Shown: positions 24,290 to 33,000 of the stretch, one piece after another | Layout of the letters: the number at the start of each line of letters is the position of its first letter | Position numbering within the stretch: the first letter of the stretch is position 1 | Program-made: the position numbers and the translations under genes | Notes under the pieces: model-generated | What the model was told of the DNA's origin: nothing | What the model saw: only the letters and a program-made list of their open reading frames with translations | The model's database searches: none | Assembly: GCA_964493205.1 (NCBI GenBank) | Contig: CAZBMJ010000024.1 | Span: 1-34,605 of the forward strand | From: CAZBMJ01 sp964493205 | Lineage (GTDB): Bacteria; Myxococcota; UBA727; JABDBI01 | Direction of reading: 5' to 3' | Length of the DNA stretch: 34,605 nucleotides

Positions 24290-25201
24290 TTAAAGAAGAT
24301 TGCACCAACTAAATATATTTCTGGTTGCTTGTGCTTCAAAGCCAGGCTCTAAAAACACATAGCTTTTAATAGTCTTCATACGCTCATCATTATTAACTAT
24401 TTCTTCGAGTTCATCAGCTGAAATATTGGCCAAAGAAGCAATAAATTTAACGCTGTGAGTTTCATCTATTTCAAATATTTTAAAAGATAAAAATCCAGCT
24501 TGATTAAGAAGATTAATAATTACTTCTTTTTCTGAAGAAATCTGCATATTTGCAATAAATATTCCATTTTCAGATAAACTTTTAGAAATATTATTTAAAG
24601 CAGTGCTGATTGAGTTACTATCACAAGGAACTGCTCTGGCAAAAGCTATTTTAAATTTGCTTGCAAAATTTTGCATATGATCTTCAATAGTCATATCAGC
24701 GAGATAATTTGGCTTGCAAGATGGCAGTACGTTAATACTACAAAAACTATTTTTCTCAAACCCATGAAACTCTAACATTTCTATTTCTTTTTGAGTGCCA
24801 CCTATAGCCAATATTCTATTTTCTAGATTATCTATAGCATTAAGTGCTTGAAATTTAACTTGAAAGTCTTTTGGAAAACATTCTCTAAAACGATAAGGAA
24901 CTTCTAACACCAAATTTTCATTAATAATTTGATTATATAATCCATTTAATTCGTTTAAGTATCTTTCATACCAATAAATTAATTGTGGGTTTTGTGCATA
25001 CTGTTGTCGTACAATCAGTAATTTTTCGTTGGACGAAAAACGTTGGAAGTTCTCTGCATTTTCCTGTTGTGAAATAACTTGTTCAGCAACATTAATCATT
25101 TGACAAAATAATCTTATAGGTTCAGGTGTATCTTTATCAAAAGCATTTAATGTATTAGTAAAAATAGACAAAATAAGTAAGTATTTAAGTAGTTTTTTCA
25201 T
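24290..25201 (-). CDS. Exported protein with methyltransferase-like fold
   Basis: A 303-aa protein with a clear Sec signal peptide (MKKLLKYLLILSIFTNTLNA, cleavage after NA). The mature N-terminal region is helical. From about 120 on it reads like a class I methyltransferase: NRILAIGGTQKEIEML (128-143, at the motif I position, but with GGT in place of GxGxG), an acidic residue in YLADMT, the strand FKIAFARAVPC (183-193) and the strand before a helix GIFIANM (213-219). The family was not identified by name, and the SAM-binding glycines are weak, so activity is uncertain. It is convergent with gshB (6-base gap) and divergent from the PilZ gene. Confidence 0.6.
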   Translation of the reverse strand: MKKLLKYLLILSIFTNTLNAFDKDTPEPIRLFCQMINVAEQVISQQENAENFQRFSSNEKLLIVRQQYAQNPQLIYWYERYLNELNGLYNQIINENLVLEVPYRFRECFPKDFQVKFQALNAIDNLENRILAIGGTQKEIEMLEFHGFEKNSFCSINVLPSCKPNYLADMTIEDHMQNFASKFKIAFARAVPCDSNSISTALNNISKSLSENGIFIANMQISSEKEVIINLLNQAGFLSFKIFEIDETHSVKFIASLANISADELEEIVNNDERMKTIKSYVFLEPGFEAQATRNIFSWCNLL

Positions 25202-25341
25202 TATATTTCCTTCATTTATTAATAATATTTATTATGTTAAAATAATTAAATTGGCAAGCCCTCGCATTCCTAAACTTCTCTTATTGCATAGTTTAGAAAA
25301 TAACCTTACGTTAATAAACCATTTAGCAAATTTGAGGTTTT

Positions 25342-25707
25342 ATGAGCAAAGAAAATAATAAACAAACAAGGCATTTAAGAGCGCCTATAGAGATTAGAAT
25401 AGAAATTACTATTGGGGCACAATCTTTTACTACTACTTCTCTTAATATTGCCATTGGTGGGGTAAGTTTTGAAACAGTTGAGCAGTTAGCTATTGGCGAG
25501 CCCGTAAATGTGCTTCTTTATATTCCTGTGAATAAAGAAATAGATTTGCTAAAAATATCTTCAGAAGTGGTTTGGGTACAAGACCAAAGCGGCTCTTTTT
25601 GCGTGGGAGCTAAATTTAAAAAATTTGCACCAGGCGATCAAAAACGATTGAGAGAATGGCTACTTGAAAGTGTAAGAGCCATGAAAGCAGGAAAGACGAG
25701 TTTTTAA
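25342..25707 (+). CDS. PilZ-domain protein
   Basis: A 121-aa single-domain protein of the PilZ fold, which often binds cyclic di-GMP to control motility, exopolysaccharide or predation-related functions. The second motif is visible as NIAIGGVSFE (the (D/N)xSxxG type, with Ala-Ile in place of the Ser region) and the strand EVVWVQ...FCVGAKF is typical. The arginine motif near the N-terminus is T9-R-H-L-R13, so the first arginine of RxxxR is replaced or shifted. Cyclic di-GMP binding should therefore not be assumed. It ends in a 4-base convergent overlap with the next gene. Confidence 0.85.
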   Translation: MSKENNKQTRHLRAPIEIRIEITIGAQSFTTTSLNIAIGGVSFETVEQLAIGEPVNVLLYIPVNKEIDLLKISSEVVWVQDQSGSFCVGAKFKKFAPGDQKRLREWLLESVRAMKAGKTSF

Positions 25708-26414
25708 TTGTTTTTTCGCTTAAGACCCCACTCTCCAAGCTTTCTTCTAATAGTATGTTCAGACAAACCTGTTGCAGATGCTATTTGCTTATTGCTCATC
25801 ATCATAAAGTTTTGTTTTATATAACCATTAGGATCTCTTACAGGGTCTGTTGTAGATCCTTTTGGTAAAAATTGAGCGAAAGCAAAATCATCTTCTTTTT
25901 CTTTAATTTTAGATTTTTTATTAATAGGCTTTGGCTCTGCTTTTACTTTAGGAAGCTTAATTAGAGAAATATTCACTTCTTCGCTATCTATTTGGTTAAG
26001 CAAATCAACCACTTCTGTTTCAGATAATTGTAAGCTTTTAGCTATTTCAGGCAAAATCATTTCATGGCGATTTTGTCTCACAAAATCTAGTTTATTAAGA
26101 TCTTCCCTAACTAATTTACCGCCAGACACTAAAGAAAGGCATAAAAATCCAGGTTTAGATTCTATCACACGGCCAAATTTGCTGGTTTGTTCATCATAAA
26201 CCAATGAATTTTTTGGATGTTCTATACTAAAGTCTAGTTTCTTATTTTGAGTTTTTCTAACATTATCAAGGGCTTTTTCGATTATTAATTTGCGCCATGC
26301 CATAGGGCTTGGAGCTACTTCCTCGGTCTCACTTTCAAATGTATCATAGCATAATTTGTCATCAAAATCATTAAAATCGTCTATTTCTTCCATACGATTA
26401 CGATTAAAGTCCAT
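25704..26414 (-). CDS. Unknown protein with C-terminal helix-turn-helix
   Basis: A 236-aa cytosolic protein. The first 35 residues are very acidic (EEIDDFNDFDDK and ESETEE). The middle (about 60-115) contains a beta-rich segment. Residues 160-175 are a Lys-rich linker. The C-terminus has a helix-turn-helix, MSNKQIASATGLSEHTIRRKLGEWGLKRK within 206-234. A second similar helix pair, EIAKSLQLSETEVVDLL, is at 123-139. It is probably a DNA-binding regulator; the target is unknown. It lies divergent to the beta-oxidation genes with 165 bases between the starts and could act on them, which is speculation from position. Confidence 0.65.
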   Translation of the reverse strand: MDFNRNRMEEIDDFNDFDDKLCYDTFESETEEVAPSPMAWRKLIIEKALDNVRKTQNKKLDFSIEHPKNSLVYDEQTSKFGRVIESKPGFLCLSLVSGGKLVREDLNKLDFVRQNRHEMILPEIAKSLQLSETEVVDLLNQIDSEEVNISLIKLPKVKAEPKPINKKSKIKEKEDDFAFAQFLPKGSTTDPVRDPNGYIKQNFMMMSNKQIASATGLSEHTIRRKLGEWGLKRKNN

Positions 26415-26579
26415 ATTTCACCCATATTATCTATATACTTAATGCTTTTAATAAGTTTTTTATTTTACACAGTAATTATTTAACACTCATAAAAATAGCC
26501 GTCAATACAGGCTTAGAAGCGGGAATAATTTTTAGCCTTAATTAGTTAAACTTTTTGTTAAAGCTTTTTAGGTGAATTT

Positions 26580-28907
26580 ATGAATATAAGAAGAGTAGCC
26601 GTAATAGGCGCTGGAGTTATGGGACAGGCTATTTGTTCTCATATGCTCAATGCTGGCCTAGACTGTTTATTGCTAGACTTAGCAGATAAAAGTAGTGATA
26701 AAAATACAATAGTTAAAAATGCTGTTAAAAAAATACAGGCATCCAAACCTGCTTTGTTATTTGATCAATCATTATTATCCTATTTATCAATTGGAAACTT
26801 AGATGATGATATACAAAAGCTAAAAAGCTGTGATCTAGTAATTGAAGCAGTGCTGGAAAATAATGACATCAAAAGAAACCTTTTTAACCAAATAAAACCT
26901 TATTTATCAAGCTCTTGTATTATCGCCTCTAATACTTCTGGCTTATCACTGCAAAAAATGCTTGCTGGCTTTGAACAAAGTTTTTGTGAACGTTTTTTAG
27001 TCATGCATTTTTTTAATCCTGTACGTTATTTGCATTTATTAGAATTAGTACCAAGCCCACAAACTAAAAATAGCGTTTTAGAAAAAATGAAAAATTTTGG
27101 TACAAAAATTTTAGGTAAAGGCGTAATTATTGGCAAAGATACCCCTAATTTTATTGCTAACCGAATTGGGGTCTATGGCATGATGGAAACAATAGCGGCA
27201 GCCTTAAAAGAAAATTATACTATAGAAGAAATAGATACAGTATTTGGGCCAAGCTTAGGCAGACCAAAAAGTGCTATTTTTAGAACTGCCGATGTAGTTG
27301 GCTTAGATACGTTTATTCATGTGGCTCAAAACTGCTATGATAATTTACGCAGCGATGAATGTAATACTATATTTCAAATTCCAGAATTTTTGCAAAAAAT
27401 GGTTAAAAATGGTTGGCTTGGACAAAAATCTGGACAAGGCTTTTATAAAAAATCTGGGGCCGACATCTTAGCTCTTGATCTTAAAACTCTAGAATATAGA
27501 CCTGTTAATAAAGTAAGATTTGAAAGTTTAGGTGGGACCAGAAATTTACCTAGTTTATCAGATAAAATTCATCATGTGGCTTATAGCAACGATAAAGCTC
27601 AAAAAATATTTTTTGAACTTACTGCAAAAGTTTGCATTTATGCAGCCAATAGGCTTTATGAAATTTCAGATAGCATAGCAGATATAGACAATGCTCTTGT
27701 TTATGGCTTTGGATGGCAATACGGCCCCTTTAAAACATGGGATGCCTTAGGTGTTAGAAAAAGCTTAGATAAAATAAAAGAACTGGACTTGCGTATACCT
27801 GCTTGGGTGCAAGATATGCTTAGCTTAGGGCATGAAAGCTTTTATAAAGATGAAAAAGTTTATAATCCTAAAACAAAAACTTATGAAAATATAATTTTAG
27901 AAAAAGAAGAAATTTCCATAAATTCATTACGCAAAACTAACATAGTAAAAGAAACTGAAGCCTATTCGCTAATAAGCACTAAAAATGATTGCCTAATAGT
28001 AGAGTTTCATACGAAAATGAATGCCATAGATAAGGATATTCTTGACGGCATCAATCATGGCATAGATTTATGTGAAGAAGGAAAATTTAAATCACTTATT
28101 CTCTATAACGAGGGAACTAATTTTAGCGTAGGTGCTAATCTCTTGCTTTTATACATGGCAGCAAGTGAAAAAATGTGGACTGATATTGAAAATATCGTTA
28201 AGCATTTTCAACAAACTTCTCGCAGGCTAAAATATTCCTCTATTCCAACCCTATCTGCTCCTTTTGGCTTAACCTTTGGTGGTGGCTGTGAGCTATCTAT
28301 GTGGTGTGATAGCATGTGTGCTCAGGCAGAGACTTATATGGGTCTTGTGGAAGTTGGTGTTGGCTTAGTGCCAGGCGGTGGCGGTAATATAGAATTACTA
28401 GCAAGAACCCTTGATAATTCTATCGACTCACCTACTGCTATTACAGAGCATCTTATTCAGCGAGCTCTAGAAACCGTCGCCATGGGCAAAGTCGCAACTT
28501 CAGCCTTAGAAGCTAGAAAACTTTTATATATGAGTAAACAAGATACTATTTCTATGAATAGACGCTATTTGCTCAATGATGCTGATAGTAAAGCCTCAGC
28601 CATGGCTAATGGTTATACTCCACCACGACCTCGCTCTTTTAGACTGCCTGGAGAAAATGCTTATGCTACTTTCCTAGCAGGCTTAAGGCCAATGCTTGAA
28701 GGTGGATTTATCTCTGAGCATGATTATAAAATAGCCTGCAAAGTTGCCTATATTATGACTGGCGGCAAAACCAACTCTAATAAAAAAGTTTCCGAAGACT
28801 ATTTACTTGATCTAGAACGAGAAGCATTTTTGTCCTTAATATCTGAAGAAAAAACTATGGCAAGAATAGCTTATATGCTCGAACATAATAAACCTCTTAG
28901 AAATTAA
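26580..28907 (+). CDS. fadN: 3-hydroxyacyl-CoA dehydrogenase / enoyl-CoA hydratase fusion (FadN-type)
   Basis: A 775-aa bifunctional beta-oxidation enzyme. The N-terminal part is the dehydrogenase: NAD motif VIGAGVMGQAI (G10, G12, G15), catalytic H143 in MHFFNPVR, and NFIANRIGVYG before the dimerisation domain. The C-terminal third (from about 460) is a crotonase-fold hydratase, with NFSVGANL, FGLTFGGGCELS near 562-573 and GLVEVGVGLVPGGGG including the likely catalytic glutamate. The domain order is that of Bacillus FadN, opposite to E. coli FadB. AGGTG precedes the ATG. The thiolase gene follows after 18 bases, and the two should form the fatty-acid oxidation complex. Confidence 0.92.
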   Translation: MNIRRVAVIGAGVMGQAICSHMLNAGLDCLLLDLADKSSDKNTIVKNAVKKIQASKPALLFDQSLLSYLSIGNLDDDIQKLKSCDLVIEAVLENNDIKRNLFNQIKPYLSSSCIIASNTSGLSLQKMLAGFEQSFCERFLVMHFFNPVRYLHLLELVPSPQTKNSVLEKMKNFGTKILGKGVIIGKDTPNFIANRIGVYGMMETIAAALKENYTIEEIDTVFGPSLGRPKSAIFRTADVVGLDTFIHVAQNCYDNLRSDECNTIFQIPEFLQKMVKNGWLGQKSGQGFYKKSGADILALDLKTLEYRPVNKVRFESLGGTRNLPSLSDKIHHVAYSNDKAQKIFFELTAKVCIYAANRLYEISDSIADIDNALVYGFGWQYGPFKTWDALGVRKSLDKIKELDLRIPAWVQDMLSLGHESFYKDEKVYNPKTKTYENIILEKEEISINSLRKTNIVKETEAYSLISTKNDCLIVEFHTKMNAIDKDILDGINHGIDLCEEGKFKSLILYNEGTNFSVGANLLLLYMAASEKMWTDIENIVKHFQQTSRRLKYSSIPTLSAPFGLTFGGGCELSMWCDSMCAQAETYMGLVEVGVGLVPGGGGNIELLARTLDNSIDSPTAITEHLIQRALETVAMGKVATSALEARKLLYMSKQDTISMNRRYLLNDADSKASAMANGYTPPRPRSFRLPGENAYATFLAGLRPMLEGGFISEHDYKIACKVAYIMTGGKTNSNKKVSEDYLLDLEREAFLSLISEEKTMARIAYMLEHNKPLRN

Positions 28908-28925
28908 TAAACGGAAAGATTTAAC

Positions 28926-30056
28926 ATGATGATAGAAAATGTGGCCATAATTTCAGCTTTAAGAACTCCCATTACAAAAGGCTTTAAAGGGGCTTTTGCC
29001 ACTATAAGACCTGATGATTTAGGGGCACTGGTATTAAAAGAAGCTATCAAGCAATCAAAAGTTGATCCAGAACTAATAGAAGATGTCATCACTGGCTGTG
29101 CAATGCCTGAGGCTGAACAAGGAATGAACTTAAGCCGTATTATCAGTTTAAGAGCACAACTGCCTCATAAAGTATCAGCCGCTACTGTTAATAGGTTTTG
29201 TGCAAGTGGTCTTCATGCTGTCGCCGATATTGCCAAATCAATCGCTGTTGGCCAAATAAAAGCTGGTGTGGGTATGGGAGTAGAATCCATGTCGTTGGTT
29301 CCCATGGGTGGACATAAACCATCGGCTAATCCCTATTTGATGACTAACTATCCACAAGCTTATACAACCATGGGAATTACCGCTGAAAATGTCGCTCAAA
29401 AATTTGGCATTGATCGCAAAAGACAAGATGAGTTTGCACTGGCTAGTCATCAAAAAGCTTTAAGTGCTATTAAAAATGCTCACTTTGCTCAAGAAATTGT
29501 TGAAGTAAATAGTGTTAAAACGGATGAAGGACCAAGAGCTGATACCACTTTGGAAGCATTAATGTCTTTAAAACCTGCATTTAAGATAAACGGCAGCGTG
29601 ACTGCAGGTAATTCTTCACAAATTAGTGACGGTGCAGCAGCAGTAATGCTTACTCATAGCAAATTTGCTAAAGAAAATAATTTAGCTATTAAAGGCTATT
29701 TTAAAGCCTTTGTAAGTGTTGGCACTGACCCAAGTATTATGGGTGTTGGACCCATTGAGGCCATTAAAAAATTATTACAAATAAGCAACCTAAATTTAAG
29801 CGACATTGGCGTTATAGAACTTAACGAAGCCTTTGCTGCTCAAGCTATTTATTGCATGGACACTCTAAAGCTTGATCCTAAAAAAGTTAATCCTAATGGC
29901 GGTGCTATTGCTTTAGGCCATCCTTTAGGTTGCACTGGTGCTAGACAAATAGCCACCATACTAAACCATATGCAAAGAAATTCTTTGCGCTATGGCATTT
30001 GCAGCATGTGTGTAGGTGGCGGCATGGGAGCCGCCGGATTAATAGAACTGGCTTAG
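28926..30056 (+). CDS. fadA: Acetyl-CoA C-acyltransferase (thiolase)
   Basis: Last step of the beta-oxidation cycle, cleaving 3-ketoacyl-CoA with CoA. The nucleophile C92 lies in NRFCASGLHA, the C-terminal histidine H332 in GGAIALGHPLGCTGAR, and the second catalytic cysteine C362 in SMCVGGGMGAAGL. NEAFAAQA is also present. At 376 aa it is slightly shorter than the usual 390. It forms an operon with the FadN-type gene. Only two bases separate its stop from the stop of the convergent giant TSP3 gene, leaving no room for a terminator. Confidence 0.95.
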   Translation: MMIENVAIISALRTPITKGFKGAFATIRPDDLGALVLKEAIKQSKVDPELIEDVITGCAMPEAEQGMNLSRIISLRAQLPHKVSAATVNRFCASGLHAVADIAKSIAVGQIKAGVGMGVESMSLVPMGGHKPSANPYLMTNYPQAYTTMGITAENVAQKFGIDRKRQDEFALASHQKALSAIKNAHFAQEIVEVNSVKTDEGPRADTTLEALMSLKPAFKINGSVTAGNSSQISDGAAAVMLTHSKFAKENNLAIKGYFKAFVSVGTDPSIMGVGPIEAIKKLLQISNLNLSDIGVIELNEAFAAQAIYCMDTLKLDPKKVNPNGGAIALGHPLGCTGARQIATILNHMQRNSLRYGICSMCVGGGMGAAGLIELA

Positions 30057-30058
30057 TT

Positions 30059-33000
30059 TTAGAAAGGTGTTTCTTCTCCACACGGACCTTGAGAAGGATT
30101 AAATAACTCTGGGCAGTTATCACAAACATTTCCAAAGCCGTCTAAATCCACATCAATTTGGTTTGAATTTGAATTTAGAGGGCAATTGTCGCATGCATTA
30201 CCTACTCCATCGAGATCACTATCTGCTTGTGAAATATTGCTAGTGTCTATACAATTATCACAAGGATCACCTATGCCATCACCATCCTGATCTGCTTGAT
30301 CTAGATTAGTCAGAAGTGGACAATTATCGCAAGCGGAAGACAATAAGTCATTATCTGGATCTACTGGTGGTCCGCTATTACAATCATCACAACCATTACC
30401 TAGACCATCGTTATCGCTATCAAGTTGATTAGCATTAGAAACGGCTGGACAATTATCACAAGCATCGCCGACAAAATCACCGTCTGCATCTGCTTGAGTT
30501 GTGTTAAATACTGCAGGACAATTGTCGCATTCATTTGCCACAGAATCCACGTCACTATCAAAACCATTATCAAACACCAATTCACAGGTATCACAAACGT
30601 CACCTATACCATCGCCATCTGTATCTTGTTGATTCGTATTGCTAACATTTGGACAGTTATCACACGCAGAAGGAATTCCATCGCCATCCATATCCATGTT
30701 CATGCCTTTATCACAGGCGTCACAAGCATTACCAAGCCCATCATTATCAGAGTCCATTTGATTAGCATTACTATTAGCAGGACAATTATCACAAGCATCA
30801 CCTACGCCATCACCATCGCTATCTGACTGCAATGCATTAGGTGTTGTGGGACAACTATCACAAGCATTACCAAATCCATCGGCGTCACTATCATTGGCAC
30901 CCTTATCAGCATTTAATGGACAACTATCACAAGCATCGCCTACCCCATCTCCATCGCCATCTAGTTGTGATGCATTTGCAACCATCGGACAATTATCACA
31001 ACTGCTAAAAATACCATCGCCATCAAAGTCTACGGGGTCTTCAGTACAATCATCACAAGCATTACCTATACCATCGCTATCACTATCTAATTGATTAGCA
31101 TTACTGGTCATAGAACAATTGTCACAAGCATCACCAAGACCATCACTATCCATATCTAATTGGTCTGGATTTGAAAAACCAAGACAATTATCACAAGCAT
31201 CTCCTAACCCATCCAAATCAGTATCAACTTCTGAACCATCAAAGCTTGATGGACAATTATCGCAGACATCGCCTATTCCATCGCCATCTAAATCAAGCTG
31301 ATTGGTATTATCCACAAGAGGACAATTATCACAAGCATCTGGAATAGTATCAACGTCTGTATCTACTTCACTTCCGTTGCAAGTATCACAGGCATTACCT
31401 ATACCATCGCCATCTGTATCAGTTTGTGCGGGGTTAAGATTAAGTGGGCAGTTATCACAAGCTGTTCCAACACCATCACCATCAGTGTCGAGCTGATTAG
31501 CATTAATTGCCATAGGACAGTTATCACAGGCATCTCCAAAAATATCTCCATCAGCATTTTCCTGCAATGGATTTACATTTGCTGGGCAATTATCGCATGC
31601 GTTTGGAACAGCATCGCCATCTGAATCAGTGGCATCTCCAAAATTACAAGTATCACTGGCATCACCTATACCATCGCCATCTGTATCTAACTGATCAGCA
31701 TTTGCAACAGTGGGGCTATTATCACAAAGATCTCCAAAACCATCGCCATCTGTATCCACTTGATCAGGATTATTTATAAAAGGACAGTTATCGCAAGCAT
31801 CGCCAGCCCCATCCATATCAGTATCTTTAACACCGTTATCAAAGCCAGTTGGACAAATGTCGCAAGCATCACCCACACCATCACCATCAATATCTTCTTG
31901 TAAAGGATTACTTACTGCAGGACAGTTATCACAAGCAGTAGGATCACCATCCAAATCTGCATCTGATAAGCCCCCTCCTTCACAAACATCACAAACATTT
32001 CCTACCTGGTCTCCATCAGAGTCAAGTTGATTGATATTTGCAATTAATGGACAATTATCACAAGCATCGCCAATACCATCGCCATCAGTGTCTACTTGAC
32101 TAATATTGTTAACATCTGGACAGTTATCACAAGCGCTCCCTAAGCCATCCATATCCATATCAGTGCATCCGCTATCAGCTGTCGTTGGGCATGTATCGCA
32201 AGCATTCCCTGTACCATCTCCATCGGCATCTTCCTGCAAAGGATTATCTACCAAAGGACAATTATCACAACTATTTGCAAGACCATCCATATCAGTATCA
32301 GTTGGGTCTTCACTGCAAGCATCGCAAACATTACCAATACCATCTTCATCGCTGTCTACTTGATTGCCATTTGATTTATTTATACAATTATCGCAAACAT
32401 CACCAAGACCATCACAATCTTGGTCATTTTGATTTGCATTTGGTAAGGATTGGCAATTATCACAAGCATCACCTACACCATCCATATCACTATCTTTTAG
32501 ACCATTATCAAAACCTGCTGGGCAAATATCACAAGCATCGCCAATACCATCTCCATCGGCATCAACTTGCGTTGCATTAACAACTTCTGGACAGTTATCG
32601 CACGCATTAGGTATACCATCGCGATCAACATCGCTAACACTACCTCCTGCACAACCATCGCAAGCTTCACAGGTATCACAAACATTACCTACGCCATCAT
32701 GATCAGTATCTAGTTGATTTGCATTGGCTCTTATGGGGCAATTATCACAAGCATCGCCAACGCCATCACCATCTGCATCAATTTGAGGAATATTTGGCAA
32801 GCTTGGACAATTATCGCAGGCATCCCCAAAACCATCCCTATCAGTATCTTTTACACCGTCGTCAAAAGCATCAGGACAGATATCACAAACATCCCCTACG
32901 CTATCACCATCTGCATCTACTTGATTAGTATTGGCATTATAAGGACAATTGTCGCAAGCATCAGCACGATTATCAAAATCGCTATCTGCTGGATCCCCAA

